Below are positions 52,126-62,009 of a stretch of DNA of 64,000 bases, one piece after another. Position numbers and translations under genes: made by a program. How positions within the stretch are numbered: position 1 is the first letter of the stretch; each line of letters starts with the position of its first letter. This stretch comes from Natrarchaeobius chitinivorans (GTDB lineage: Archaea; Halobacteriota; Halobacteria; Halobacteriales; Natrialbaceae), in contig NZ_REGA01000011.1 in NCBI RefSeq assembly GCF_003841505.1, forward strand, positions 87,375-151,374, written 5' to 3'. A model generated the notes under the pieces. That model did not search any database. It was not told where the DNA came from and saw nothing but the letters and a program-made list of their open reading frames with translations.

Positions 52126-52635
52126 GACCGAGGATCCGCCGGCGTTCGCCTCGAGCCGATCGCTCAACACGCTCGAGGCGGCTTCTGGGCGGGGAACGCG
52201 TTCGAACGTCAGCTCGGGATCGCCGGAACCGGCCGTGAAGACGGTCAGGTCTCCGTACCCGAGGAGGCGTCCGACCATCGTCTGCTGGAGGCTCGTGTTC
52301 TGGACGCGATCGAGGCGAAACTGGGTAACGTCCCGGGAGACCATGCCGCGTTTCTTGTACAGTTCGCTCGAGGTGATCACGTAGCGAGTGTTCGTCCAGA
52401 CGAGATACCGAGCGAGGACGACGGCAGTTCCTACGAGGACGAGTGTCGCTCCGATCAGCGTCAAGAGGCCGACCCCACCGGATGCGGTCCAGCCGGCGAC
52501 GAACAGTCCGAGGAGCACGACGCCGATGCTGATGGGGACGCTCGACCCCATCGCGATCGGATGCGGTCGACTCTCCCAGACGACCTCTTCGTCGTCGCTG
52601 ATGTGAAACCAGTCGGGGGTCGTACCGAACGCCAT
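52123..52635 (-). CDS. Bacterial-type PH (bPH2) domain membrane protein
   Basis: 170 residues. FHISDDEEVVWESRPHP, two membrane helices (VPISIGVVLLGLFVAGWTA; LLTLIGATLVLVGTAVVLARYLVW), then TNTRYVITSSELYKKRGMVSRDVTQFRLDRVQNTSLQQTMVGRLLGYGDLTVFTAG, the diagnostic YdbS/bPH2 strand pattern. Cytosolic PH-like domain with unknown ligand. Confidence 0.85.
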   Translation of the reverse strand: MAFGTTPDWFHISDDEEVVWESRPHPIAMGSSVPISIGVVLLGLFVAGWTASGGVGLLTLIGATLVLVGTAVVLARYLVWTNTRYVITSSELYKKRGMVSRDVTQFRLDRVQNTSLQQTMVGRLLGYGDLTVFTAGSGDPELTFERVPRPEAASSVLSDRLEANAGGSSV

Positions 52636-52737
52636 CGCTCGCCGCTATTCCACTGGCTCCCGTAAACCTATCGGGGGTATGTACTGGTTACCCGACCGAA
52701 CCGCTTCCGCGTCGGCCAGGATCGGCCGGGTTCGCCG

Positions 52738-52900
52738 CTCGAGAACGTTGGATTCGGTGCTCGAAAACGGTAGATCCGCCGCTCGAGATTGGACAGATTC
52801 ACCGCTCGAAACCGGTAGATTCGCCTCTGCAGGTCCGTCAGACCCGTTCGCTGGAGGACGTTGGATTCGCCGTCGAAACCCGTCAGACCCGTTCGCTCGT
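52738..52900. repeat. Degenerate 22-24-base tandem repeats after the DUF2071 stop codon
   Basis: About seven imperfect units beginning CTCGAGAACGTTGGATTCGG, CTCGAAAACGGTAGATCCGC, CTCGAGATTGGACAGATTCA, CTCGAAACCGGTAGATTCGC and so on, extending over the last codons of the DUF2071 gene. Confidence 0.65.
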
Positions 52901-53572
52901 CGATGCCCGGACCTCGAGTCCCGGACTGTAGTAGTAGACCGGTTCCGCGGTCGGCACGTCGAATCCGTTCGCCGAAAGCACCGTGTTCGTCTCGACCTCG
53001 GCGGCCGCGGGGTAGAGCGTCCACGGCTCGTGTTCGACGTCAGTGTAGCGCACCGTCCCGTCCGGCGCTTCGGTGTAGAATCGGTACCGTTCGACGAGAA
53101 ACCGCGCGAGCGGGTCTTCCGGTGCGGAAATCGGCTCACCGGTCGGCCAGTAAGTCGCCTCGTACTCCGCCGGCCGCGCGCCGGGGTGGAGCCGACGGCT
53201 CGAGAACTGCGTGCGGCCGGCTCGCCACTCGAGGGAGATGCGTGCGTAGTAGTACGGAAGGTGGTGGAAGAGTCGCGCGCCGAGGACGCTCGCCACTCCC
53301 TGTGCGTCGAGGCTGAAAAAATACACCGCGGGGTCGCCGTCGCGGGTGACGTACGTCCTGAGGTTGATCTCGGGGAGACGGATTCCGAACCGTTTCGGAA
53401 CACCGTCCGGTCGGACGGCGACGTTGGTGAAGGGGACGACGGAGAGCCACGCCGCGCCGTCGTACTCGTCGACGCTCAATCCGTCCGGTACGTGCGCCGC
53501 GACCGTCTCCGGATCGACGGGCCAGTTCTCGAAGAGGAGCCGACGCCATCCCATCCGCAGGGGGACCACCAT
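52883..53572 (-). CDS. DUF2071 (YqjF-like) protein
   Basis: 229 residues from ATG 53572. VPLRMGWRRLLFENWPVDPETVAAHVPDGLSVDEYDGAAWLSVVPFTNVAVRP then LPEINLRTYVTRDGDPAVYFFSLDAQ and LPYYYARISLEWR match the family core; related in fold to acetoacetate decarboxylase. Enzymatic activity is not established. The 3' end runs into a tandem repeat region, so the C-terminal residues (GLEVRASTSERV) may be repeat-derived. Confidence 0.85.
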   Translation of the reverse strand: MVVPLRMGWRRLLFENWPVDPETVAAHVPDGLSVDEYDGAAWLSVVPFTNVAVRPDGVPKRFGIRLPEINLRTYVTRDGDPAVYFFSLDAQGVASVLGARLFHHLPYYYARISLEWRAGRTQFSSRRLHPGARPAEYEATYWPTGEPISAPEDPLARFLVERYRFYTEAPDGTVRYTDVEHEPWTLYPAAAEVETNTVLSANGFDVPTAEPVYYYSPGLEVRASTSERV

Positions 53573-53823
53573 ACTGGATTCACCGCAGGTCAGCCAGTTA
53601 ACCGTATCGTCGACGTCCGGTACCGCTGCGTAACGGGGACGGAGGTGGGGTCCGTCCTCGATACACCCTATATCAACACAGGAACACGAACACACCGGCC
53701 GCCCTTCGAACTCACGTGCTCCGGAACTCCCGGCGACGTTCGCCGAATCCGTTCGTGACAGTCGGGTGATGTCATGGTCGGTCGATGATCACGGTTTTCA
53801 CTGATGAGCGCTAGCGGTACCCT

Positions 53824-54795
53824 ATGAGCAGCGCAGGCAAGCCCGACTGGTTGAAGATGCGGCCGCCGTCGGGACGGGAGTTTACGGACATCCGGGAGAC
53901 GCTGCGGGAGCGAAACCTCAACACCGTCTGTGAGGAAGCGAACTGTCCGAACCTGGGCGAGTGCTGGTCCGGACGAAACCGACCCTCGAGCGACGGCGAC
54001 GGGGGCGGCGGGACGGCGACGTTCATGCTGATGGGCCACCGGTGTTCTCGAGGCTGTAACTTCTGTGACGTCGAGACGGGCGGGATGGAGCCGCTCGATC
54101 CCGACGAACCGGAAAACGTCGCCGAGGCGGTCGCCGAAATCGGGCTGGACTACGTCGTCCTGACGAGCGTCGACCGCGACGACCTGCCCGACCAGGGTGC
54201 GGGCCACTTCGCGCGGACGATCCGCGAGATCAAAGAGCGCCACCCAGGCATCCTCGTCGAGGTCCTGATTCCCGACTTCCAGGGCGAGGAGCGTCTCGTC
54301 CGGAAGATCATCGACGCCGATCCGGACGTGATCGCACACAACGTCGAAACCGTCGAACGACTGCAGTTTCCCGTCCGCGACCGCCGGGCGGGCTACGAGC
54401 AGTCGCTGTCGGTCTTAGAGCAGGTCGATCGCGAGAGCGACACCTACACTAAGACCTCGATCATGCTCGGTCACGGCGAGTACGACCACGAAGTGTACCA
54501 GACCCTCGCCGACTGTCGCGAGCGCGGCGTCGACATCGTCACCCTCGGGCAGTACCTCCAGCCCTCGAGAAGCCACCTCGAGGTGAAACGCTACGATCAC
54601 CCGGACAAGTACGAGACGTGGCGGCGGGTCGCAGAAGACGAGTTAGGCTATCTCTACTGTGCAAGCGGTCCGATGGTGCGCTCGTCGTACAAAGCCGGCG
54701 AACTGTTCGTCGACGCGGTGTTGCGGGACGGCCAGAGCGTCGAAGAAGCCCGCCAAAATGCTCGTAGTGGGGCCGGCGTGTCGGTCTCGGAGTGA
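53824..54795 (+). CDS. lipA: Lipoyl synthase
   Basis: 323 residues. Radical-SAM cluster CSRGCNFC (about 74-81) and the auxiliary cluster CEEANCPNLGEC (about 36-47), both diagnostic of LipA, which inserts two sulfurs into octanoyl groups on the E2 lipoyl domain. RSS motif near the C-terminus (PMVRSSYKAGE). A glycine-rich insertion (SDGDGGGGTA) sits after residue 55. The 2-oxoacid dehydrogenase genes 330 bases downstream supply its likely substrate. Confidence 0.95.
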   Translation: MSSAGKPDWLKMRPPSGREFTDIRETLRERNLNTVCEEANCPNLGECWSGRNRPSSDGDGGGGTATFMLMGHRCSRGCNFCDVETGGMEPLDPDEPENVAEAVAEIGLDYVVLTSVDRDDLPDQGAGHFARTIREIKERHPGILVEVLIPDFQGEERLVRKIIDADPDVIAHNVETVERLQFPVRDRRAGYEQSLSVLEQVDRESDTYTKTSIMLGHGEYDHEVYQTLADCRERGVDIVTLGQYLQPSRSHLEVKRYDHPDKYETWRRVAEDELGYLYCASGPMVRSSYKAGELFVDAVLRDGQSVEEARQNARSGAGVSVSE

Positions 54796-55127
54796 AGGCT
54801 CACCGCCTCCCGCTCCACTGTTTTTCGTTTCACTCAGCGAACTATTTCGACCGGACGTGTAAAACCGACGTGTAAACCCGCTCGACGCTCTCCGTCGTCG
54901 TCGGTACCGTTCAGTCATCCCTAACGTGGCTGTATCGTACGTGATTTTTGATGATCGTAAAGATGCCTGTTCGAAACGGCCTGAATGATGGCCGAATGTT
55001 CATTTTGACCTCATATTAGAGAATTACCTTTTCTCAGAGCGTGAAAATGTCTTCGATAGTAAACCTTTTACGAAAATCCTTTAACGTGAGCGATATATCA
55101 TTGGGGTATGTGCAGGTGGGTCTTCCC
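54796..55127. promoter_or_regulatory. Promoter region of the 2-oxoacid dehydrogenase cluster
   Basis: 332 bases. The last half is AT-rich with a TATA-like CCTTTAACG at 55079-55087, an alternative ATATATCA at 55093-55100 and a T-rich stretch. About 25 bases after 55083 lies a GTG at 55110, 18 bases upstream of and in frame with the chosen start at 55128. No other gene seen. Confidence 0.45.
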
Positions 55128-56258
55128 GTGAGCACGATACAGCGCGATCCTCGAGAGCGAGTACAGATCCTCGACGAGGCGGGTCGAGTCCTCGAGGGTG
55201 CAGACGTCCCCGACCTCTCCGAGGAGACGCTCGTGGAGATGTACGAGCAGATGCGCCTGGCTCGACGATTCGACGAGCGGGCGGTGAGCCTCCAGCGCCA
55301 GGGGCGGATGGGGACCTATCCTCCGCTGTCGGGTCAGGAGGGATCGCAGGTCGCCAGCGCACACGCCTTGGACCAGGAAGACTGGGTGTTTCCCAGCTAC
55401 CGCGAACACGGTGCCGGACTCGTCCGCGGGCTCTCACTCGAGCGCACCTTGCTGTACTGGATGGGCCACGAGCGGGGCAACTACGTGCCCGAGGACGTCA
55501 ATATCTTCTCGGTCGCGGTGCCGATCGCGACCCAGATCCCCCACGCGGTCGGCGCGGCGTGGGCCTCGAAACTGCGCGACGAGGAGAAGGCCTTCCTCTG
55601 TTACTTCGGTGACGGCGCGACCTCGGAGGGGGATTTCCACGAGGGACTCAACTTCGCCGGCGTCTTCGACACGCCGAACGTCTTCTTCTGTAACAACAAC
55701 CAGTGGGCGATCTCGGTCCCCCGCGAGCGCCAGACGGCGAGTGCGACGCTCGCCCAGAAGGCCGAGGCCTACGGCTTCGAGGGCGTCCAGGTCGACGGCA
55801 TGGATCCGCTCGCGGTCTACACGGTCACTCGAGACGCCGTCGAGAAGGCGAAACACCCCGAGGCGGTCGAGGACGAGTCGCCGGGACGGGCGACCCGCCC
55901 GACGCTGATCGAGGCCGTCCAGTACCGTTTCGGCGCGCACACGACCGCCGACGATCCGTCGGTGTACCGGGACGAAGCGGAGGTCGAGCGCTGGAAGCAG
56001 AAGGATCCGATCCCGCGTCTCGAGACGTACCTCCGGCACAACGGCATCCTCGACGACGAGCGCGTCGACGCGATCGAGAACCGGATCGAGCAGCAGGTCG
56101 CCGACGCGATCGACGCCGTCGAGGGGACCGAACGACCGGATCCCGAGGAGATTTTTGCACACGTCTACGAGGGAATGCCAAAACGATTACGGCGACAACT
56201 CGAGTACTTCGAATCGGTTCGCGAACGCCACGGCGACGACGCGTTACTGGAGGGATAA
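55128..56258 (+). CDS. pdhA: 2-oxoacid dehydrogenase E1 component, alpha subunit
   Basis: 376 residues from GTG 55128 (family start [20 protein letters not shown]). Thiamine-diphosphate motif [36 protein letters not shown] (GDG...NN) is intact, plus the phosphorylation-loop region [11 protein letters not shown]. It pairs with the beta subunit one base downstream. In haloarchaea these complexes have lipoate and full subunits, but pyruvate is mainly oxidised by ferredoxin oxidoreductase, so the in vivo substrate (pyruvate versus branched-chain 2-oxoacids) is not settled. Confidence 0.93.
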   Translation: MSTIQRDPRERVQILDEAGRVLEGADVPDLSEETLVEMYEQMRLARRFDERAVSLQRQGRMGTYPPLSGQEGSQVASAHALDQEDWVFPSYREHGAGLVRGLSLERTLLYWMGHERGNYVPEDVNIFSVAVPIATQIPHAVGAAWASKLRDEEKAFLCYFGDGATSEGDFHEGLNFAGVFDTPNVFFCNNNQWAISVPRERQTASATLAQKAEAYGFEGVQVDGMDPLAVYTVTRDAVEKAKHPEAVEDESPGRATRPTLIEAVQYRFGAHTTADDPSVYRDEAEVERWKQKDPIPRLETYLRHNGILDDERVDAIENRIEQQVADAIDAVEGTERPDPEEIFAHVYEGMPKRLRRQLEYFESVRERHGDDALLEG

Positions 56259-56259
56259 C

Positions 56260-57246
56260 ATGGCTGCAGAATCGGAAAATCTCACCCTGGTACAGGCGGT
56301 TCGAGACGGATTGCACGCGGAGATGGAACGCGACGAGGACGTCGTCGTCATGGGCGAGGACGTCGGCAAAAACGGCGGCGTCTTCCGCGCGACCGAGGGC
56401 TTATACGAGGAGTTCGGCGAGGACCGCGTCGTCGACACGCCGCTTGCGGAGTCGGGCATCGTCGGGACGGCGATCGGGATGGCGGCCTACGGGATGCGTC
56501 CCGTTCCGGAGATCCAGTTTCTGGGTTTCATCTATCCCGCCTTCGACCAGATCGTCTCTCACGCGGCGCGCCTGCGAACGCGCTCGCGCGGCCGATTTAC
56601 GTGCCCGATGGTCGTTCGAGCACCGTACGGCGGCGGCATCCGCGCGCCCGAACACCACTCCGAGTCGACCGAGGCGATGTTCGTCCACCAGCCCGGGCTC
56701 AAGGTCGTCGTCCCTTCGACCCCCTACGACACGAAGGGGTTGTTGACCAGCGCGATTCGGGACCCCGACCCCGTGATCTTCCTCGAGCCGAAACTCATCT
56801 ACCGGGCGTTCCGCGAGGAGGTTCCCGACGACTCCTACGAGGTGGCCCTCGGCGAGGCTGCCGTCCGCCGCGAGGGCTCGGACATCTCGGTGTACACGTG
56901 GGGTGCGATGACCCGGCCGACCCTCGAGGCCGCCGACAACCTCGAGGGCGAAATCGACGTCGAGGTGATCGACCTGCGGACGCTGTCACCGTTAGACGAG
57001 GAAACGATCGTCGACTCCTTCGAGAAGACCGGCCGCGCCGCCGTCGTCCACGAGGCACCGAAAACGGGCGGGCTCGGGGCCGAGTTGATCGCGACCCTCC
57101 AGGAGGAGTCGCTGCTCTATCAGGAAGCGCCGATCGAGCGCATCACCGGCTTCGACACGCCGTTCCCGCTGTACGCACTCGAGGACTACTACTTGCCGGA
57201 GGCCGCTCGTATCGAAGACGGCATTCGGGACGCAGTGGAGTTCTAA
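56260..57246 (+). CDS. pdhB: 2-oxoacid dehydrogenase E1 component, beta subunit
   Basis: 328 residues. LTLVQAVRDGLHAEMERDEDVVVMGEDVGKNGGVFRATEGLYEEFGEDRVVDTPLAESGIVG, then EIQFLGFIYPAFDQIVSHAAR and a C-terminal transketolase domain. Forms the alpha2beta2 E1 with the preceding gene. Starts one base after the E1 alpha stop and ends one base before the E2 start. Confidence 0.95.
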   Translation: MAAESENLTLVQAVRDGLHAEMERDEDVVVMGEDVGKNGGVFRATEGLYEEFGEDRVVDTPLAESGIVGTAIGMAAYGMRPVPEIQFLGFIYPAFDQIVSHAARLRTRSRGRFTCPMVVRAPYGGGIRAPEHHSESTEAMFVHQPGLKVVVPSTPYDTKGLLTSAIRDPDPVIFLEPKLIYRAFREEVPDDSYEVALGEAAVRREGSDISVYTWGAMTRPTLEAADNLEGEIDVEVIDLRTLSPLDEETIVDSFEKTGRAAVVHEAPKTGGLGAELIATLQEESLLYQEAPIERITGFDTPFPLYALEDYYLPEAARIEDGIRDAVEF

Positions 57247-57247
57247 C

Positions 57248-58876
57248 ATGGTTCGCGAGTTCGAACTTCCGGACGTCGGCGAGGGGGTCGCAGAGGGCGA
57301 ACTAATCTCCTGGGTCGTCGAGGAAGGCGACGAGGTGAGCGAGGATCAGCCGGTCGCCGAAGTCGAGACGGACAAGGCCCTCGTCGACGTGCCAGCGCCG
57401 GTCGACGGCACGGTGCGAGAGCTGCGCTACGAGGAAGGCGACGTCATCCCCGTCGGCGAGGTGTTCGTCACGTTCGACGTCGCAGGCGAGACCGAACCGG
57501 AACCCGGCGTGGCGGACGCGCCCGACACCGGGGAGACGTCGACGGAGGCGGCCCACGAACCCGCAGACGCTGCGGGCAGCCCCGGCGCGACAGGCGGCGA
57601 GATCGACGAGGTCGCCACGCCCGAAGACCGCGTTTTCGCACCACCACGCGTGCGCAGACTCGCGCGAGAAGCGGGAATCGACCTCTCGAGACTCGAGGGG
57701 AGCGGTCCCGGCGGCCGGATCACCGCGGGAGACGTCCGGGCCGCCGCCGACGACGGTCCGACTGCGGTCGAACAGGACGTCCAGGCGGAGACCGAAGCGA
57801 CCGACTCCGGCGAGACCGACGCGCCGGACGCGGCGGTCGACTCGAGCGGGACGGAACCGTCGGCCACAGCCGCGGGGTCCGTCGGCGGGGCCTCGAGTTC
57901 CGACGCGGCGGACGATCGGCCCGTACAGGTCGACGCCGCCGACCGCGACCGGACGCTCGCCGCCCCGGCGACCCGCCGGATCGCACGCGAGGAGGGGATC
58001 GAGATCGACGCCGTTCCTGCAACGGAAGAACGCGACGGAGAGGCGTTCGTCACCCCCGAGGCCGTCCGCGAGTACGCCGACACACAGCGGCGTGCCCAGG
58101 ACGCCGACCGCGAGGCCCTCGAGGCGGGCGAGCCGGTCAGCACGGGAACGGCGTTCGCCGAGGGCGAACGCGAGCGCCGCGAGCCGTTCCGCGGGGTCCG
58201 CAAGCGTATCTCGGAGGCGATGGTCGAGTCGAAGTCCTCGGCACCGCACGTCACCCACCACGACGAGGTCGACGTCACGGAACTCGTCGAGACCCGCGAG
58301 CGGCTCAAACCGCGCGCCGAGGAGCAGGGGATCCGGTTGACGTACCTGCCGTTTATCATGAAGGCGGTCGCCGCCGCGCTGTCGGAGTTCCCCGAGATGA
58401 ACGCGGTGATCGACGAGGCGAACGAGGAGATCGTCTACCGCGACTACTACAACGTCGGCGTCGCGACCGCAACCGACGTCGGGCTGATGGTGCCGGTCGT
58501 CGAGGATGTCGACCGGAAGGGACTCCTCCAGCTCTCTTCGGAGATGAACGAGCTGGTCGAGAAGGCCAGAGAGCGCTCGATCGCCCCCGGCGAACTGCAG
58601 GGCTCGACGTTTACGGTCACCAACGTCGGCGGTATCGGCGGCGAGTACGCCACGCCGATCCTGAACTACCCCGAATCGGGGATCCTCGCGATCGGCGAGA
58701 TCAAACGCAAGCCACGCGTCGTCGAGCGCGACGGCGAGGAGTCGATCGAGCCCCGCTCGGTGATGACGCTCTCGCTGTCGTTCGACCACCGACTGATCGA
58801 CGGCGCGATCGGTGCACGGTTTACGAACGCGGTCATGGAGTATCTCGAGAACCCCGATCTGCTGTTGCTCGAGTGA
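57248..58876 (+). CDS. pdhC: Dihydrolipoamide acyltransferase (E2)
   Basis: 542 residues. Lipoyl domain (1-78) with the lipoylated Lys in EVETDKALVDVPAPVDG. Acidic Ala/Pro/Thr linkers. Two peripheral-subunit-binding domains, FAPPRVRRLAREAGIDLSRLEGSGPGGRITAGDV (about 129-165) and LAAPATRRIAREEGIEIDAVPATEERDGEAFVTPEAV (about 235-275). Catalytic domain (about 310-542) ending in SLSFDHRLIDGA with the His and Asp. Two binding domains rather than one is a less common layout and might bind E1 and E3 separately. Confidence 0.94.
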   Translation: MVREFELPDVGEGVAEGELISWVVEEGDEVSEDQPVAEVETDKALVDVPAPVDGTVRELRYEEGDVIPVGEVFVTFDVAGETEPEPGVADAPDTGETSTEAAHEPADAAGSPGATGGEIDEVATPEDRVFAPPRVRRLAREAGIDLSRLEGSGPGGRITAGDVRAAADDGPTAVEQDVQAETEATDSGETDAPDAAVDSSGTEPSATAAGSVGGASSSDAADDRPVQVDAADRDRTLAAPATRRIAREEGIEIDAVPATEERDGEAFVTPEAVREYADTQRRAQDADREALEAGEPVSTGTAFAEGERERREPFRGVRKRISEAMVESKSSAPHVTHHDEVDVTELVETRERLKPRAEEQGIRLTYLPFIMKAVAAALSEFPEMNAVIDEANEEIVYRDYYNVGVATATDVGLMVPVVEDVDRKGLLQLSSEMNELVEKARERSIAPGELQGSTFTVTNVGGIGGEYATPILNYPESGILAIGEIKRKPRVVERDGEESIEPRSVMTLSLSFDHRLIDGAIGARFTNAVMEYLENPDLLLLE

Positions 58877-59011
58877 ACGCCGCGACCACGACTTGTCGGC
58901 TCCTCGAGGCGGTGGCATCGATGGACACGCGTTTCGGTCACTCCGCTCACGAATTATAACTATACTGACTGATTGCAACAGCTACACCGTCTTCGACGGC
59001 AAAGAGCGACT

Positions 59012-60499
59012 ATGGTCGTTGGAGACGTCACCACCGGAACGGACGTACTGGTCGTCGGCGCTGGGCCCGCAGGCTACGTCGCGGCGATTCGTGCAGGACA
59101 GTTAGATCTGGACGTTACGCTCGTCGAGAAGGACGCCTACGGCGGGACCTGTCTGAACCACGGCTGCATTCCCTCGAAGGCGCTGATCACCGCGACGGAC
59201 GTCGCCCACGACGCTCGCCACGCCGAGGAGATGGGAATCCACGCCGATCCCGCGATCGACCTCGCGGGAATGATCGGCTGGAAGGACGACGTCGTTTCCC
59301 AGCTTACCGGCGGCGTCGAGAAACTCTGCAAGGCAAACGGCGTCAACTTACTCGAGGGAACGGCTCGTTTCGCCGACGATCACACCGTTCGCGTCTCCCA
59401 CGGCGGCGACGGTCAGGGATCGGAGAGCCTCGAGTTCGAACACGCGATCGTCGCCACGGGTTCGCGCCCGATCGAGATTCCCAACTTCTCGTACGCCGAC
59501 GACCCCGTCCTGAACTCGAAGCAGGCGCTCGCCCTCGAGTCGGTCCCCGACTCGCTGGTCGTCGTCGGCGCGGGCTACATCGGAATGGAACTCGCGAGCG
59601 TCTTCGCCAAACTCGGAACCGACGTGACGGTGATCGAGATGCTCGAGTCGATCCTGCCGGGGTACGACGACGACCTCAAGCGCCCGGTCGAACAGCGCGC
59701 CGGGGATCTCGGCATCGAGTTCGAGTTCGGCTACACCGCGTCGGAGTGGCACGAACGCGACGGCGACCGGATTCGCGTCGTCGCCGAACCGGCCGGCGAG
59801 GCCGCGGCCGACGGCGGAACCGCGACCGGCGACGCCGAGGCCGAATCCGGGGGCGCGGACGACCCGCTCGAGCTAGACGCCGAGAAGGTCCTCGTCGCCG
59901 TCGGTCGCGAACCCGTCTCGGATACGCTCGACCTCGAGGAGGTCGGCGTCGAGACGAACGAGCGCGGCTTCATCGAAACCGATTCGCGCGCACGAACGAA
60001 CGTCGAGCACGTCTTCGCCGTCGGCGACGTCGCCGGCGAACCGATGCTCGCTCACAAGGGCAGTATGGAGGGACAGGTCGCCGCCGAGGTGATCGCGGGC
60101 GAACCGGCCGCGATCGACTATCAGGCGATGCCCGCGGTCGTCTTCACCGACCCCGAAATCGCGACGGTCGGGATGACCGAAACGGAGGCCGAAGAGGCCG
60201 GCTTCGACCCCGTCGTCGGCCAGTTCCCGTTTCGGGCCAGCGGCCGCGCGCTGACGACCGGCGACGCCGAAGGGTTCGTCAAGGTCGTCGCCGACGAGTC
60301 GGAGGGGTACGTCCTCGGCGCTGGCATCGTCGGCCCCGAAGCGTCCGAACTGATCGCCGAACTCGGCCTGGCTATCGAACTCGGCGCGACCCTCGAGGAC
60401 GTCGCCTCGACGGTCCACGCCCACCCGACGCTATCCGAATCGGTGATGGAAGCCGCCGAAAACGCACTCGGCCACGCGATTCACACCTTGAACCGGTAA
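59012..60499 (+). CDS. lpdA: Dihydrolipoamide dehydrogenase (E3)
   Basis: 495 residues. FAD site VVGAGPAGYVAAIRAGQLDL, redox disulfide GGTCLNHGCIPSKALI, NAD site VVGAGYIGMELASVFAKLG, dimer-interface catalytic pair HAHPTLSESVMEAAENALG. Starts 135 bases after the E2 stop, so it may have its own promoter. Residues about 273-290 (AAADGGTATGDAEAESGGADD) are an acidic insertion in the central domain. Confidence 0.95.
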   Translation: MVVGDVTTGTDVLVVGAGPAGYVAAIRAGQLDLDVTLVEKDAYGGTCLNHGCIPSKALITATDVAHDARHAEEMGIHADPAIDLAGMIGWKDDVVSQLTGGVEKLCKANGVNLLEGTARFADDHTVRVSHGGDGQGSESLEFEHAIVATGSRPIEIPNFSYADDPVLNSKQALALESVPDSLVVVGAGYIGMELASVFAKLGTDVTVIEMLESILPGYDDDLKRPVEQRAGDLGIEFEFGYTASEWHERDGDRIRVVAEPAGEAAADGGTATGDAEAESGGADDPLELDAEKVLVAVGREPVSDTLDLEEVGVETNERGFIETDSRARTNVEHVFAVGDVAGEPMLAHKGSMEGQVAAEVIAGEPAAIDYQAMPAVVFTDPEIATVGMTETEAEEAGFDPVVGQFPFRASGRALTTGDAEGFVKVVADESEGYVLGAGIVGPEASELIAELGLAIELGATLEDVASTVHAHPTLSESVMEAAENALGHAIHTLNR

Positions 60500-60655
60500 A
60501 TCGCTCGAGCCGGTACCGCTGAATCTCCCTCCAGCCGAGCGAACGCAGGTATTTTCATCGGCTGGGAAAACCCGATCATGTTCACTCGAGTTCTCGGTCG
60601 CCGGGAACAGACTTGATAACCCTTCATCCGTCGGCTCCGAGTGTCGGATAGCACG

Positions 60656-61822
60656 ATGACATCCAACACGTCTTCCGGCGTTCGCCGCCGAACCGTCCTC
60701 TCGATTGCCGGTGCCGGTACGCTCGGATCGCTCGCCGGCTGTCTGTCTACGCTCTCCGGCGACGATGGCAGCAGTACGCCGGAACCGGAGGAGACCGACG
60801 ACGGCGACGAAACTGACGACTCGGGACCGCTGACGGACTACCAGTACACGGAACCGCCCCAGATCGTCGACCTCTCCGAACAGGGGTACGAGTCGACGCT
60901 CCGGACCGTTCCGGCCCGCCACCAGCTCGTCACCGACGACGCGCCCTCTGGGCCCGTCGAACTCCCCGAAGTGTGGGCCTGGCAGGCCGACGACTTCGGC
61001 CCCTCCGTTCCCGGGCCGATCTATCGACTGAGAGAAGGTGAGACGTTCGAACTCACCTACGACAACAGCGACCACGACCGGCCCCACACCGTCCACGTTC
61101 ACGCCCTCGGAAAGTCCTGGGCTGACGACGGTGCCCCAGTCACCAACCGCGAATTCGTCGGCCCCGGCGAGAGCCACACGTACTCGCTCGAGGCCGACGT
61201 CCCCGGCACCCACGTCTATCACTGTCACTACCAGACGCACAACCACCTCGATATGGGGATGTACGGGATGATCCGGGTCGACCCCGCCGACTACGAACCG
61301 CCGGACCGCGAGTACTTCTTCACGCTCCGGGACTGGGACACCCGTCTCCACGAACGCGAGGCGGGCGGCGACGCCGACTACGATCCGCTCGAGCGCTCCT
61401 CGGACACCTACACGATAAACGGCCGGTGTGCGCCGACGACGTTCCACCCCGAACTCGGCACGCCGCTGATCGTCTCGAAAGGCGACACCGTCCGCCTCAA
61501 CGTCGCGAACAACGGCTACGAGTCACACCCCTTCCACACGCACGGCCACCGGTTTACCGTCGTCGCAAAGGACGGCTCGCCGGTTCCCGAGTCGGCCCGC
61601 TACGACGAGGACGTGATCAACATCGCGCCGGCCGAACGCTACACCCTCGAGTTCGAAGCCGACGCCGATCCGGGCATCTACCCCGCTCACTGTCACAAGG
61701 TTCACCACGTCACGACCGAGGGCAGCTACCCCGGCGGGATGGCGACTGCGATCGTCTACGAGGAGGCGATGGGAACCGAGGAATTCGCAGAGATCATGGA
61801 AGACGCCGGCTACGAAGGGTAA
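60656..61822 (+). CDS. Tat-exported multicopper oxidase-type lipoprotein
   Basis: 388 residues from ATG 60656. NTSSGVRRRTVLSIAGAGTL then LAGC: Tat signal and lipobox; acidic linker (about 40-60). Two cupredoxin domains with HVHALGKSW and HYQTHNHLDMGMYG, then HPFHTHGHRF and YPAHCHKVHHVTTEGSYPGGM. The His pattern supports type 1 plus type 2/3 copper sites as in nitrite-reductase-like or laccase-like two-domain oxidases. Extracellular electron-transfer role inferred. Confidence 0.9.
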   Translation: MTSNTSSGVRRRTVLSIAGAGTLGSLAGCLSTLSGDDGSSTPEPEETDDGDETDDSGPLTDYQYTEPPQIVDLSEQGYESTLRTVPARHQLVTDDAPSGPVELPEVWAWQADDFGPSVPGPIYRLREGETFELTYDNSDHDRPHTVHVHALGKSWADDGAPVTNREFVGPGESHTYSLEADVPGTHVYHCHYQTHNHLDMGMYGMIRVDPADYEPPDREYFFTLRDWDTRLHEREAGGDADYDPLERSSDTYTINGRCAPTTFHPELGTPLIVSKGDTVRLNVANNGYESHPFHTHGHRFTVVAKDGSPVPESARYDEDVINIAPAERYTLEFEADADPGIYPAHCHKVHHVTTEGSYPGGMATAIVYEEAMGTEEFAEIMEDAGYEG

Positions 61823-61900
61823 CAGTACAGACCCCTCTCGGGTGGCTGTCGAATCGATTTGCTGCCCGTCGTCGCCGTCGGCCGCGAACCGGTTTCGACT

Positions 61901-61985
61901 CTATAGTAACAACTGAAACGGTTGACACACCGATCGCCGATCCGTCCCTCGATCGGGTGTGCAATGAATTTCAGTGGCTACTATA
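61901..61985. repeat. Family B palindromic element, copy 6
   Basis: CTATAGTAACAACTGAAACG ... TTTCAGTGGCTACTATA, inner arms CACACCGATCGCCGATC and CGATCGGGTGTG. Lies between the oxidase and the DUF7521-like gene, whose stop follows at 62010. Confidence 0.86.
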
Positions 61986-62009
61986 TTGAGACAGCGACGA
62001 CGATCCGTC

